From Curvibacter sp. GWA2_64_110 (lineage in GTDB: Bacteria > Pseudomonadota > Gammaproteobacteria > Burkholderiales > Burkholderiaceae_C): DNA of 39,936 nt. The translations under genes and the position numbers were made by a program. Below the pieces are notes generated by a model. The model did not search any database, had not been told where the DNA came from, and worked only from the letters and a program-made list of their open reading frames with translations. Positions 1-8,575 of the stretch are shown in pieces. Position 1 is the first letter of the stretch, and each line of letters starts with the position of its first letter. The DNA lies in the NCBI GenBank assembly GCA_001797315.1, contig MGPC01000037.1:94593-134528 (forward strand), given 5' to 3'.

Positions 1-379
1 TGGTCACGGTCTTGCCCATCACCACCGCACCGGCCTCGCGGCACAGGGCCACCGTGGCGGCATCGGCCACCGGGCGGTGGTGGGCGTAGAGCGCCGAGCC
101 ATAGCCGGTGGGCAGGTCGGCGGTGTCGAACAGGTCCTTCACGCCGAGGGGCAGGCCGTGCAGCAGGCCGCGCACCGGCCCGGCGTCGAGCGCCCGGGCC
201 TGCGCCAGGGCATTGACGGCATCAAGGTGGGCGAAGGCATGGATCTCGTCGTCGCGCTCGGCCACGCGTTCCAGGCAGGCAATGGCCAGGTCTTCGGCCT
301 TGATCTCGCGCCGCGCCAGCAGCACCGCCGCCTGGGCGGCATCGAGTTCATTGAGCTTGGGCGTGGCCATGTCTGTCAT
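1..379 (-). CDS. Amidase (amidase-signature family), N-terminal part
   Basis: This is the first ~126 residues of an amidase-signature enzyme; the rest lies beyond the left edge. The start is ATG at 379 (protein begins MTDMATPKLNELDAAQ), with a second in-frame ATG at 370. Residues 71-86 read GLLHGLPLGVKDLFDT, the characteristic beginning of the amidase-signature domain, and K81 matches the catalytic lysine of the Ser-cisSer-Lys triad. The serines would lie in the missing part. Family members hydrolyse amide bonds, including GatA-type glutaminases and many catabolic amidases; the substrate cannot be told from this fragment. It is divergent from aroQ, with ~84 bp between the two starts. Confidence 0.85.
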   Translation of the reverse strand, partial: MTDMATPKLNELDAAQAAVLLARREIKAEDLAIACLERVAERDDEIHAFAHLDAVNALAQARALDAGPVRGLLHGLPLGVKDLFDTADLPTGYGSALYAHHRPVADAATVALCREAGAVVMGKTVT

Positions 380-463
380 CCTCAGGTTGTTATGAGCCGA
401 TGGTAGCCCAGTGGCACAATTGGCCATCTGCTGATCTGCACCCCTCAGACTAGGGAATTCCCC

Positions 464-919
464 ATGAAAACCGTTCTCGTCCTCAATGGCCCCAACCTCA
501 ACCTGCTCGGCACGCGCGAGCCGCAGGTCTATGGTTCGCAAACGCTGGCCGACGTGCAGGCGCTGTGCGAGCGCGCCGCCGCCGCCAACGGCCTGGCGCT
601 GGATTTCCGCCAGAGCAACCACGAGGGCGAGCTGGTGGACTGGATCCACGAGGCCGGCCGCCTGCAGGCCGCGGGCCAGCTGGCCGGCGTCATCCTCAAT
701 GCCGGCGCCTACACCCATACCAGCATTGCGCTGCACGATGCCATCAAGGGCGCCGGCGTGACACTGATCGAGCTGCACATCAGCAACGTCCATGCGCGCG
801 AGGAATTCCGCCACCACTCCTTCATCTCGCCGGTGGCCAAGGCCGTGATGGCCGGTTTCGGCATCAACGGCTATGCGCTGGCGATTGCCGGGTTGGCCCA
901 ATTAGCGGAAACGAAATGA
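464..919 (+). CDS. aroQ: 3-dehydroquinate dehydratase, type II
   Basis: This 151-residue protein has the usual length of type II dehydroquinases, which dehydrate 3-dehydroquinate to 3-dehydroshikimate in the cytosolic shikimate pathway. The N-terminus carries [14 protein letters not shown] with the active-site arginine and tyrosine region (Y at about residue 23). [28 protein letters not shown] and [14 protein letters not shown] follow, which are the family's substrate-binding loops. The stop overlaps the start of the next gene as ATGA at 916-919, so translation is probably coupled to trhP. In many beta-proteobacteria aroQ is followed by accB/accC; here trhP takes that place. Confidence 0.97.
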   Translation: MKTVLVLNGPNLNLLGTREPQVYGSQTLADVQALCERAAAANGLALDFRQSNHEGELVDWIHEAGRLQAAGQLAGVILNAGAYTHTSIALHDAIKGAGVTLIELHISNVHAREEFRHHSFISPVAKAVMAGFGINGYALAIAGLAQLAETK

Positions 920-2292
920 AGCGCAAGGCACCCGAACTGCTGGCTCCGGCCGGCTCGCTGGCCATGCTGGAGACGGCCTTCGCCTTCGGGGCGGACGCCA
1001 TCTACGCCGGCCAGCCGCGCTATTCGCTGCGCGTGCGCAACAACGACTTCGGCGACCTGGCCGTGCTCAAGCGCGGCATCGACCGCGCGCACGAACTCGG
1101 TCGCAAGTTCTTCCTGGTCTCCAACATCTTCCCGCACGGCAACAAGATCAAGAACTACGTGTCCAACATGGCGCCAGTGATTGCACTGAAGCCGGACGCC
1201 ATGATCATGTCCGACCCCGGTCTGATCATGATGGTGCGCGAGACCTGGCCCGAGATGGAAATCCACCTCTCGGTGCAGGCCAATACTGTGAATGCCGCCG
1301 CCGTGCGCTTCTGGAACAAGGCCGGCGTCAAGCGCGTGATCCTGTCGCGCGAGCTGTCGCTCGACCAGGTGGAGCAGATCCGCCAGGACTGCCCGGACAG
1401 CGAGATCGAAGTGTTCGTGCACGGTGCGCTGTGCATTGCCTATTCGGGCCGCTGCCTGCTGTCGGGTTATTTCAACCACCGCGACGCCAACCAGGGCACC
1501 TGCACCAACGCCTGTCGCTGGGACTACAAGACCCACACCGCGCAGGTTGATGCCAGTGGCGACGTGCTGTCGCCGGAGCGCACTGCGGCCCAGGGCTGTG
1601 GCGGCGGCGGGCAGACGCTGCCGAAGGAAGCACGCGACTCGATCTCCTACCTGCTGGAAGAAAGCAACCGTCCCGGCGAGTTCATGCCGATCGAGGAAGA
1701 CGAGCACGGCACCTACGTCATGAACTCCAAGGACCTGCGTGCCATCGAGCACATCCAGCGCCTGGTGGAGATCGGCGTCGACTCGCTCAAGATCGAAGGC
1801 CGCACCAAGAGCCCGTACTACGTGGCGCGCACGGTGCAGAGCTACCGTCAGGCGATTGATGACGCCGTGGCCGGCCGCGGCCTGGACCCGGCGCTGATCG
1901 GCCAGCTCGAAGGCCTGGCCAACCGCGGCTACACCTCGGGCTTCTACCAGCGCCACACGCCGCAGGAAACGCAGAACTACCTGCGCGGTTATTCCGAGTC
2001 GGGCCGCAGCCAGTACGTGGGCGACGTGGTGGCGTTCGATGCCGCGCGTGGTCTGGCTCAGGTCAACGTCAAGAACAAGTTCTCCGTGGGCGATCGGCTG
2101 GAGTTGATTCAACCGAACGGCAATGTCGACTACGACATCAGCCGCATGGAAAACGCGCAAGGTCAGGCCATCGACGTGGCGCCCGGCTCCGGCCACACCG
2201 TCTGGCTGCCGCTGCCGGCCAGCAGCGTGGGGGCCTTTGTGGCGCGCTACGTGAACCTCGCCGCCGAGACGCCGGAGCCGGTGGCCGGTTGA
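916..2292 (+). CDS. trhP: U32-family tRNA hydroxylation protein TrhP (YegQ-like)
   Basis: This 458-residue member of peptidase family U32 is close in length to E. coli YegQ/TrhP, which is needed with prephenate-derived chemistry for 5-hydroxyuridine formation at the tRNA wobble position. The start ATG at 916 overlaps the aroQ stop; a longer open frame runs upstream inside aroQ but is not a gene. The protein begins with [10 protein letters not shown] and carries the U32 cysteine signature C173, C180, C196 and C200 in the pattern CxxxSGRC...GTCTNACR, which fits an Fe-S cluster site. The family link is firm. Assignment to TrhP rather than RlhA or UbiU/V rests on length and on the absence of their distinctive extra domains. 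Confidence 0.9.
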   Translation: MKRKAPELLAPAGSLAMLETAFAFGADAIYAGQPRYSLRVRNNDFGDLAVLKRGIDRAHELGRKFFLVSNIFPHGNKIKNYVSNMAPVIALKPDAMIMSDPGLIMMVRETWPEMEIHLSVQANTVNAAAVRFWNKAGVKRVILSRELSLDQVEQIRQDCPDSEIEVFVHGALCIAYSGRCLLSGYFNHRDANQGTCTNACRWDYKTHTAQVDASGDVLSPERTAAQGCGGGGQTLPKEARDSISYLLEESNRPGEFMPIEEDEHGTYVMNSKDLRAIEHIQRLVEIGVDSLKIEGRTKSPYYVARTVQSYRQAIDDAVAGRGLDPALIGQLEGLANRGYTSGFYQRHTPQETQNYLRGYSESGRSQYVGDVVAFDAARGLAQVNVKNKFSVGDRLELIQPNGNVDYDISRMENAQGQAIDVAPGSGHTVWLPLPASSVGAFVARYVNLAAETPEPVAG

Positions 2293-2310
2293 TCCGGCAC
2301 CCGCGCGCCC

Positions 2311-2736
2311 ATGACCCTGCCCGCGCTGCTCCAGATCGACGAGTCTGAGGTCGAGATCAACGCCATCCGCGCCCAGGGCGCCGGTGGCCAGAACGTCAAC
2401 AAGGTCTCGAGCGCGGTGCACCTGCGCTTCGACATCCGGGCTTCGTCGCTGCCGGAGGACGTGAAGGAGCGCCTGCTGGCCCTGCGCGACAGCCGCATCA
2501 CGCAAGACGGCGTGCTGGTGCTCAAGGCGCAGCAGCATCGCAGCCAGGACCTGAACCGGCTCGACGCTTTTTCTCGTCTGCACGAACTGGTCAACAGTGT
2601 GGCCCGACCACCCAAGACGCGCCGCGCCACCCGGCCGACCTACGGTTCGCGCCAGCGGCGGCTGGAAGGCAAAAGCCAGCGTTCCCAGACCAAGGCCTTG
2701 CGCGGGCGGGTCAGGAACGGCTCGGATTCGCACTGA
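2311..2736 (+). CDS. arfB: Alternative ribosome-rescue factor / peptidyl-tRNA hydrolase ArfB
   Basis: This 141-residue protein is a stand-alone class I release-factor domain. The catalytic GGQ lies at residues 25-27 in the context GAGGQNVNKVSSAVHL. The C-terminus is rich in arginine and lysine (RPPKTRRATRPTYGSRQRRLEGK and onward), the disordered basic tail that in ArfB/YaeJ threads into the empty mRNA channel of a stalled ribosome. The protein would hydrolyse peptidyl-tRNA on ribosomes lacking a stop codon. The gene starts 18 bp after trhP and is probably read from the same transcript. Confidence 0.93.
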   Translation: MTLPALLQIDESEVEINAIRAQGAGGQNVNKVSSAVHLRFDIRASSLPEDVKERLLALRDSRITQDGVLVLKAQQHRSQDLNRLDAFSRLHELVNSVARPPKTRRATRPTYGSRQRRLEGKSQRSQTKALRGRVRNGSDSH

Positions 2737-2782
2737 ATAAGCGACGCCTGCAAGCTTGATCAAGATGACCTAGGATTGCCGC

Positions 2783-3451
2783 ATGACTACCTCTCTTCAA
2801 ATCGATTTCGTCTCCGACGTGGCCTGCCCCTGGTGTGCCGTCGGCCTGGGTGCGCTGGAACAGGCGCTGGCCAATGTGCAGGGTGAGATCAGCGCCGAGC
2901 TGCACTTCCAGCCCTTCGAACTCAACCCGCACATGGGGCCCGAGGGACAGGATGTGACCGAGCATCTGACCGAGAAATACGGCTCCACGCCCGAGCAGCA
3001 GGCGCAGATCCGCGAGACCATCCGCCAGCGCGGTGCCGAGGTCGGCTTCACCTTCAAGCCCGAAGGGCGCGGCCGCATCTGGAACACCTTTGACGCGCAC
3101 CGCCTGCTGCACTGGGCCGCGCTGCAGGGCGCCGACAAGCAACACGCGCTGAAGAAGGAACTGCTCACCGCCTACCACGGCCGGGCCGAGAACGTGTCGG
3201 ATGCCGAGGTGCTGGCGAATGCCTGTGCCAGCGTGGGGCTGGACGCGGCGCAGGCGCGCGCCATCCTGGCCGGCGACGACTACGCCGACGCCGTGCGCCA
3301 GAGCGAGCTGCAGTGGCAGCAGGCCGGCATCCGCTCGGTGCCGGCCATTGTCATCAACCGCCAGTACCTGATCTCCGGCGGCCAGCCGGTGGAAACCTTC
3401 GAGCAGGCCCTGAGAAAAATCGCCGCCGGACCGGCGGCCGAGCCAGTCTGA
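2783..3451 (+). CDS. DsbA-family (FrnE-like) thiol oxidoreductase, cytoplasmic
   Basis: This 222-residue thioredoxin-fold protein starts MTTSLQIDFVSDVACPWC, with the CPWC redox motif at residues 15-18 and no signal peptide. It is therefore a cytosolic DsbA-like protein of the FrnE / 2-hydroxychromene-2-carboxylate isomerase group, not a periplasmic DsbA. A cis-proline loop is visible as SVPAIVIN near residue 191, followed by ISGGQPVETFEQAL, which is typical of FrnE. The long insert between these elements is the helical domain of the family. The substrate is unknown; related proteins have been tied to oxidative stress and disulfide handling. It lies 46 bp after arfB on the same strand. Confidence 0.9.
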   Translation: MTTSLQIDFVSDVACPWCAVGLGALEQALANVQGEISAELHFQPFELNPHMGPEGQDVTEHLTEKYGSTPEQQAQIRETIRQRGAEVGFTFKPEGRGRIWNTFDAHRLLHWAALQGADKQHALKKELLTAYHGRAENVSDAEVLANACASVGLDAAQARAILAGDDYADAVRQSELQWQQAGIRSVPAIVINRQYLISGGQPVETFEQALRKIAAGPAAEPV

Positions 3452-3477
3452 GCCAGGGCCGCGCTGTGCGTGTTGTG

Positions 3478-4440
3478 ATGAAGCGTTGGCTGTCGTTCTG
3501 TGTCCTGGGGATGTTGGCCGGTGCCTTGGCCGCACAGCCGGTCTCCTTCGGCTTGTTCGGCGACACACCCTACAGCCACTGGGAGCGCGAGCAGCTGCCC
3601 GATCTGCTGGCTGAGATGGGCCGCGAGCCGCTAGCCTTCGTGGTGCACGACGGCGACATCAAGAGCGGCTCCAGCGAATGCAGCGACGCGGTGTTGCGCG
3701 ACATGCTGGGCGTGTTCCAGGCCTCCCGGCATCCGCTGGTCTTCGTGCCCGGCGACAACGAGTGGACCGACTGCCACCGCAGGAACAACGGCGGCTACGA
3801 CCCGCTGGAACGCCTAGCCAAATTGCGCGAGCTGTTTTTTGCCGGCGACACGGCGCTGGGCCAGCGGCCCATGACGCTGGAGCGCCAGAGCCGCGACTCG
3901 GCCTTTGCCGCCTACCGCGAAAACGTACGCTGGGAGGCGGGTGGGGCACTGTTCGTCGGTCTCAACGTCACCGGCAGCGACAACAACTACCACGGTGTCC
4001 ATCGCAGTGGCGGCCCGGTGCCGGAGTTCATCGAACGCAGTGCCGCCAACCGGGCCTGGCTGGCGCAGGCCTTTGCCCTGGCGCGCAACAAGAAGCTGGC
4101 CGGCGTGATGGTCATTATCCAGGCCAACCCCGAATTCGAAGCCGCCAGTGCCGGCAACTTCAAATCCGGCTACCGCGACTTTCTCCTCCAGCTGCGCGAG
4201 GAAACACAGGCCTTTGCCGGCCAGGTGGTGCTGGTGCACGGCGATTCGCACCACCAGCAGATCAACCAGCCGCTGCTCGATGCCGCCGCGCGCGAGGTGG
4301 TGCCGAATTTCACCCGTGTGGAGACCTACGGCTCGCCCTTCCTGGGCTGGGTCAAGGGCACGGTCGATGCGGCCGACCCCAAGGTGTTCCGCTTCGAGCC
4401 GCGGCGATGGAAGCCGCAGCCGGCGCCGAGCCCGAACTAA
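3478..4440 (+). CDS. Exported metallophosphoesterase-like protein
   Basis: This 320-residue protein has a signal peptide (MKRWLSFCVLGMLAGALAAQ, likely cleaved near residue 19-20). The calcineurin-like metal-site blocks appear in order: FGDTPY (27-32), HDGDIK (57-62), PGDNEWTDCH (91-100) and HGDSHH (254-259). An asparagine-rich stretch (GSDNNYHG) lies between. The start is set at 3478 because it places the signal peptide at the N-terminus; the open frame upstream overlaps the preceding gene. A periplasmic phosphoesterase or nucleotidase is likely, with unknown substrate. It sits directly ahead of the Anbu operon, but the promoter at 4466-4479 separates the two. Confidence 0.82.
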   Translation: MKRWLSFCVLGMLAGALAAQPVSFGLFGDTPYSHWEREQLPDLLAEMGREPLAFVVHDGDIKSGSSECSDAVLRDMLGVFQASRHPLVFVPGDNEWTDCHRRNNGGYDPLERLAKLRELFFAGDTALGQRPMTLERQSRDSAFAAYRENVRWEAGGALFVGLNVTGSDNNYHGVHRSGGPVPEFIERSAANRAWLAQAFALARNKKLAGVMVIIQANPEFEAASAGNFKSGYRDFLLQLREETQAFAGQVVLVHGDSHHQQINQPLLDAAAREVVPNFTRVETYGSPFLGWVKGTVDAADPKVFRFEPRRWKPQPAPSPN

Positions 4441-4465
4441 ATAAACCGGCCAAACACCGTTTCTG

Positions 4466-4479
4466 GGCATGGCCCTTGC
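4466..4479 (+). promoter_or_regulatory. Sigma-54 (RpoN) promoter candidate for the Anbu operon
   Basis: The sequence GGCATGGCCCTTGC fits the -24/-12 consensus GGCAC-N5-TTGC, with GG and GC exactly ten bases apart. The only departure in these blocks is T for C at the fifth position. It lies in the 71-bp gap between the phosphoesterase and ATP-grasp genes, which puts the transcript start near 4490, ~22 nt before the ATG. A small inverted repeat (CTTGT-CTCTGC-ACAAG, 4481-4496) spans the expected start. An enhancer-binding protein would be required; none is encoded nearby. Confidence 0.6.
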
Positions 4480-4511
4480 TCTTGTCTCTGCACAAGACAG
4501 GCCCATGCACC

Positions 4512-5942
4512 ATGAAGAACATCTTTGACGAAATGCATGCCCCAAACGGGAGCACGCGCCTGCATTACGCCCCGTACCAGGACTGGTTGTCGCTGATGCC
4601 GGCGGCGCACATCGCCCAAAAACGTGCCGAGGCCGATTCGGCCTTCCACCGCTCCGGCATCACCTTTGCCGTCTACGGCCAGGACGCAGGCAAGGAACGG
4701 CTGATTCCCTTCGATATCATTCCGCGCATCATTCCGGCGGCCGAGTGGGAACAGCTGGAACGCGGCCTGCGCCAGCGCGTCAATGCGCTCAACGCCTTCA
4801 TCCACGACATCTACCACGGTCAACGCATCGTCAAGGCCGGCCTGATCCCGGCCGAGCAGGTGTTCTGCAACGCCCAGTACCGCCCCGAGATGCAGGACGT
4901 GGCGGTGCGCAACGACATCTACGCCCATATCGCCGGCATCGACATCGTGCGTGCCGCGCTGCCCGGCGGCGAGGCCGCCTACTACGTGCTGGAAGACAAC
5001 CTGCGTGTGCCCTCAGGCGTCTCCTACATGCTGGAAGACCGGCGCATGATGATGCGCCTGTTCCCCGAACTCTTCGGCCGTTACCAGGTGCGCCCGGTCG
5101 ACCATTACCCCGACCTGCTGCTTGACACCCTGCGCCAAGCCGCGCCGGCCGGCATCGACGACCCCACGGTGGTGGTGCTCACGCCCGGCGCCTTCAACAG
5201 CGCCTACTTCGAACATGCCTTTCTGGCGCAGCAGATGGGTGTGGAGCTGGTCGAGGGCAAAGACCTCTTTGTGCACGACGAGACGCTGTTCATGCGCACC
5301 ACCCAGGGTCCGCGCCGGGTGGACGTGATCTACCGCCGCATCGACGACGACTTCCTCGACCCACTGGCCTTCCGTTCAGATTCGGCGCTGGGTGTGGCCG
5401 GCCTGCTCTCGGTCTACCGTGCCGGCCGTGTCACGCTGGCCAATGCCATTGGCACCGGCGTGGCGGACGACAAGTCGATCTACCCGTATGTGCCCGACAT
5501 GATCCGCTTCTACCTGTCGGAAGAGCCCATCATCGCCAACGTGCCCACCTACCAGTGCCGCAAGTCGGACGAGCTGAGCTACGTGCTGGCCAATATGGAG
5601 CAGTTGGTGGTGAAGGAGACCCACGGTGCCGGCGGCTACGGCATGCTGGTGGGGCCGGCCTCGACGAAAGCCGAGGTGGAGGCCTTCCGCGCTCGTGTCA
5701 AGGCCGCACCCGACAAATACATCGCCCAGTCAACGCTGGCGCTGTCGGCCTGCCCGACCTTCGTGGAGGCCGGCATCGCACCGCGCCACATCGACCTGCG
5801 GCCTTTTGTACTCTCCGGGCGCGAGGTGCGCATGGCGCCCGGCGGCCTGACCCGCGTGGCGCTCAAGGCCGGCTCGCTGGTCGTCAATTCATCCCAAGGC
5901 GGCGGCACCAAAGACACCTGGGTTTTGGAGTCGGAGGACTGA
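4512..5942 (+). CDS. Circularly permuted type 2 ATP-grasp protein (COG2308)
   Basis: This 476-residue protein belongs to the family formerly called DUF404/DUF407, a circularly permuted ATP-grasp predicted to form amide bonds (amidoligase-type). Recognisable blocks are the N-terminal HYAPYQDWL, then LPRI-like IPFDIIPRIIPAAEW, YYVLEDNLRVPSGVSYMLEDR (~residues 155-177), the Mg/ATP-site segment VVVLTPGAFNSAYFEH, VKETHGAGGYGML, and the C-terminal VNSSQGGGTKDTWVLE. The start at 4512 is the only ATG in the first family-like segment; an AGG lies ~11 bases ahead. It is the first gene of the four-gene operon ending with Anbu, and its stop lies 2 bp before the next start. The substrate peptide is not known. 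Confidence 0.93.
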   Translation: MKNIFDEMHAPNGSTRLHYAPYQDWLSLMPAAHIAQKRAEADSAFHRSGITFAVYGQDAGKERLIPFDIIPRIIPAAEWEQLERGLRQRVNALNAFIHDIYHGQRIVKAGLIPAEQVFCNAQYRPEMQDVAVRNDIYAHIAGIDIVRAALPGGEAAYYVLEDNLRVPSGVSYMLEDRRMMMRLFPELFGRYQVRPVDHYPDLLLDTLRQAAPAGIDDPTVVVLTPGAFNSAYFEHAFLAQQMGVELVEGKDLFVHDETLFMRTTQGPRRVDVIYRRIDDDFLDPLAFRSDSALGVAGLLSVYRAGRVTLANAIGTGVADDKSIYPYVPDMIRFYLSEEPIIANVPTYQCRKSDELSYVLANMEQLVVKETHGAGGYGMLVGPASTKAEVEAFRARVKAAPDKYIAQSTLALSACPTFVEAGIAPRHIDLRPFVLSGREVRMAPGGLTRVALKAGSLVVNSSQGGGTKDTWVLESED

Positions 5943-5944
5943 TC

Positions 5945-6886
5945 ATGTTGTCTCGTACCGCCGACCATCTCTACTGGATGTCCCGCTACACCGAGCGGGC
6001 CGAAAACATCGCCCGCATGCTGGAGGTGAGCTACCGCATGTCGCTGCAGACACCCAATGTGCAGGGCGGCTACTGGGGCGCTGCGCTCGGCATCAACGGG
6101 CTGGAAGAGGCCTACCGCGCCAAGTACGGCACCATCACCGCCGGCAACGTGCTGCGCTTCATGAGCGTGGACCAGGATAACCCCTCATCCATCCTGTCCT
6201 GCCTGCGCGCCGCGCGCGAGAACTGCCACGCCGTGCGCGGCACCGTCACCTCCGAGGTGTGGGAAACCGTCAACACCACCTGGCTGGAAGCGCGCGATTC
6301 GGTCACCGGCTTGCCGCAGGGCAGCATCCAGGGCAGCGAGCTGACCAAGTTCTTCGAGTGGGTCAAGTTCCGCTCGCACCTCTCGCGCGGCGTGACGGTG
6401 GGCACCATGCTGCAGGACGTGGCCTTCCACTTCACCCGCCTGGGCACTTTCCTGGAGCGGGCCGACAACACGGCGCGCCTGCTGGACGTGAAATTCGACG
6501 AACTGGCGCCGCAAAGCAGTGCCGACGGCGAGTACTACGAGTGGAGCGCGCTGCTGCGTTCGGTCTCGGCCTTCGAGATCTACCGCAAGGTCTACCGCGA
6601 CATGATCACGCCGCAGCGCGTGGCCGAGCTGCTGATCCTGCGCGAGGACATGCCGCGCTCGCTGCACGCCTGCATGAAAGAGGTGTACCAGATCCTCGGC
6701 CAGGTGGCCAACGCGCGCTCGCAGGAAACACTGCGTTGCGCCGGTGCCATGTACTCGCGCCTGCGTTACAGCCGCATCGAGGACATCGTCGCACGCGGCC
6801 TGCACGAGGTGCTGACCGATTTTCTGGACGGCACCGCCGACCTGGGCAACCGCATCGCGCAGGATTTCCTCTTACCGATAGGCTGA
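5945..6886 (+). CDS. Alpha-E domain protein (COG2307, formerly DUF403)
   Basis: This 313-residue, almost wholly alpha-helical protein begins MLSRTADHLYWMSRYTERAEN, the hallmark opening of the alpha-E family. ERADNTARLLDVKFDEL occurs mid-protein, repeating the helical E/R pattern. The family is found almost always next to the COG2308 ATP-grasp protein and a transglutaminase-like protein, and is thought to act with them in making or removing an unknown peptide tag. That functional idea comes from comparative genomics, not from this sequence. The start is 2 bp after the preceding stop and the stop is 14 bp before the next gene, consistent with one transcript. Confidence 0.93.
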   Translation: MLSRTADHLYWMSRYTERAENIARMLEVSYRMSLQTPNVQGGYWGAALGINGLEEAYRAKYGTITAGNVLRFMSVDQDNPSSILSCLRAARENCHAVRGTVTSEVWETVNTTWLEARDSVTGLPQGSIQGSELTKFFEWVKFRSHLSRGVTVGTMLQDVAFHFTRLGTFLERADNTARLLDVKFDELAPQSSADGEYYEWSALLRSVSAFEIYRKVYRDMITPQRVAELLILREDMPRSLHACMKEVYQILGQVANARSQETLRCAGAMYSRLRYSRIEDIVARGLHEVLTDFLDGTADLGNRIAQDFLLPIG

Positions 6887-6900
6887 TTCAGGAGACCACC

Positions 6901-7737
6901 ATGCTGCTCGACATCCGCCACGAAACCCTCTACCGCTACGCCGTGCCGGCCAGCTACAGCCTGCAGTACATGCGGCTGTGGCCGCGCGCCGATGGCGGCC
7001 AGCGCGTGCTCAACTGGCGCATCGACGCGCCGGGCCGGCGCTGGGCGCAGACCGATGCCTATGGCAATGCGGTGTTCGTCACTTCGCTGACCAACAAGCA
7101 CGACGTCATTCGCGTGGTGGCGCAGGGCCAGGTGGAAACCTCGGACGAGCGTGGTCTGCTGCTGCCGCACGACTCCGCCGTGCCGCCGCTGGCCTTTGCC
7201 CTGCCCACCAGCCTGACCGAAGCCGATGCCGCCATCGAAGCCCTGGCCGCCGAAGCGCTGGGCGACACGCCCTGGGGCGCGCTGGCCGGCCCCGAGCCGC
7301 TGCAGGCCCTGGCCGATGCCATCTACAGCCGCGTGGCCTACGTGCAAGGCGTCACCGATGTTTTCCACACCGCAGCCGAGGTGCTGCAACAGGGGCAGGG
7401 CGTGTGCCAGGACATGGCGCACGTGTTCCTGGCCTGCTGCCGCGTGCGCGGCATTCCGGCGCGTTACGTCAGCGGCTACCTGTTGACCGACGCCACCCAT
7501 GCCGCCTCGCACGCCTGGGCCGAGGCCTGGCTGCCGCAGGCCCGTGGCGGTGCCGGCGCCTGGGTTGGCTTTGACGTCACGCACCAGCGCATGGCCGGCC
7601 CCGAGCTGTGCCGCCTGGCCGTGGGGCGCGACTTTGCCGACGCCAGCCCCATGCGCGGCATCCACGTTGGCGGCGGCGGTGAAGCACTGTCGGTGCGCGT
7701 GGCGGTGCAGGGCAGCGAGGCCGTGGCCGACCAATAA
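6901..7737 (+). CDS. Transglutaminase-like cysteine peptidase of the Anbu operon
   Basis: This 278-residue protein has a bacterial transglutaminase N-terminal beta domain (LDIRHETLYRYAVPASYSLQ) and a papain-like core. The catalytic triad is visible: C169 in GQGVCQDMAHVF, H204 in SHAWAEAW and D225 in GFDVTHQR. GIPARYVSGYL is the usual strand between Cys and His. No signal peptide is seen, so it acts in the cytosol. In operons of this type it is expected to cleave or transfer on the amide bonds made by the ATP-grasp partner. An AGGAG at 6891-6895 precedes the ATG. Confidence 0.93.
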   Translation: MLLDIRHETLYRYAVPASYSLQYMRLWPRADGGQRVLNWRIDAPGRRWAQTDAYGNAVFVTSLTNKHDVIRVVAQGQVETSDERGLLLPHDSAVPPLAFALPTSLTEADAAIEALAAEALGDTPWGALAGPEPLQALADAIYSRVAYVQGVTDVFHTAAEVLQQGQGVCQDMAHVFLACCRVRGIPARYVSGYLLTDATHAASHAWAEAWLPQARGGAGAWVGFDVTHQRMAGPELCRLAVGRDFADASPMRGIHVGGGGEALSVRVAVQGSEAVADQ

Positions 7738-7801
7738 GCAGAACAGAGCGGGCGGGCCGTGCCGCTACACTGCCAAGTCCATGCAGGAGACAACACAAGC
7801 C

Positions 7802-8548
7802 ATGACGTATTGCGTAGCCGTCCGTAACGATGCCGGGCTGGTCTTCCTGTCCGACTCGCGCACCAACGCCGGGGTGGACCAGATCAGCACCTTCCGCAAG
7901 ATGCACGTGTTCGAGGTGCCGGGCGAGCGCGTCATGGTGCTGCTCACCGCCGGCAACCTGGCCATCAGCCAGTCGGTCGCCAGCGGCCTGAAGGTGCAGA
8001 TGGAAAACCATGGCGAGGGCAGCGAAACCAAGAGTCTGGCCAGCGCGCCCAACATGTTCAGCGCCGCCAAGCTGGTGGGCGAGGCGGTGCGCAAGGTCTA
8101 CGAGCGCGACGCCGAAGCGCTGAAGGAATTCAAGATCGAGTTCAACGTCAGCCTGATCTTCGGCGGCCAGATCAAGGGCGAGGAGCCGCGCCTGTTCAAC
8201 ATCTACTCGGCCGGCAACTTCATCGAGGCCACACCCGAGACGCCGTACTTCCAGATCGGCGAGTCCAAATACGGCAAACCGATTCTGGACCGCGTCATCG
8301 GCAACGAACTTTCACTCGACGAAGTGGCCAAGTGCTGCCTGATCTCGATGGACTCCACCATCAAGTCCAACCTCTCGGTCGGCTTGCCGCTGGACCTGCT
8401 GTGCTACCAGAAGGACGCGCTGAAAGTGGAGCGCCGCACCCAGATCGACGGCAAGGACCCGTACTTCAACTCGCTACGCGAGCGCTGGGGCCAGCAGCTG
8501 CGCAAGGTGTTCAATGAGTTGCCGGATCCGGGGTATTGGCAGGAGTAG
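7802..8548 (+). CDS. anbu: Anbu (ancestral beta subunit) proteasome-type peptidase
   Basis: This 248-residue Ntn-hydrolase is related to the 20S proteasome beta subunit and HslV (COG3484). The start at 7802 gives MTYCVAVRNDAGLVFLSDSR: removal of Met exposes Thr as the N-terminal nucleophile, as the family needs, and AGGAGA at 7785-7790 is well placed. An in-frame ATG at 7781 would bury the threonine and is rejected. Other family blocks are LSDSRTNAGVDQI, TAGNLAISQSV (near the catalytic-lysine region) and FNIYSAGNFIEA. Anbu forms open helical or ring-like assemblies in studied bacteria; its natural substrate remains unclear. This is the last gene of the operon, 64 bp after the transglutaminase gene. 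Confidence 0.94.
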   Translation: MTYCVAVRNDAGLVFLSDSRTNAGVDQISTFRKMHVFEVPGERVMVLLTAGNLAISQSVASGLKVQMENHGEGSETKSLASAPNMFSAAKLVGEAVRKVYERDAEALKEFKIEFNVSLIFGGQIKGEEPRLFNIYSAGNFIEATPETPYFQIGESKYGKPILDRVIGNELSLDEVAKCCLISMDSTIKSNLSVGLPLDLLCYQKDALKVERRTQIDGKDPYFNSLRERWGQQLRKVFNELPDPGYWQE

Positions 8549-8575
8549 GCATTTATCTTCCGGTTGTGAAGTGCT

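Noticed and set aside
412-427. TGGCAC-N5 sequence before aroQ as a sigma-54 promoter
   Set aside because: The -12 element TTGC is missing at the required distance.
871-2763. 630-residue open frame on the minus strand opposite trhP and arfB
   Set aside because: It is an antisense shadow of two well-recognised genes in GC-rich DNA; its composition (His, Val, Gly, Gln, Asp-rich) shows no family motif.
7781-7801. Upstream ATG for Anbu
   Set aside because: It would put seven residues before the nucleophile threonine; the ATG at 7802 has its own ribosome site and gives the family N-terminus.
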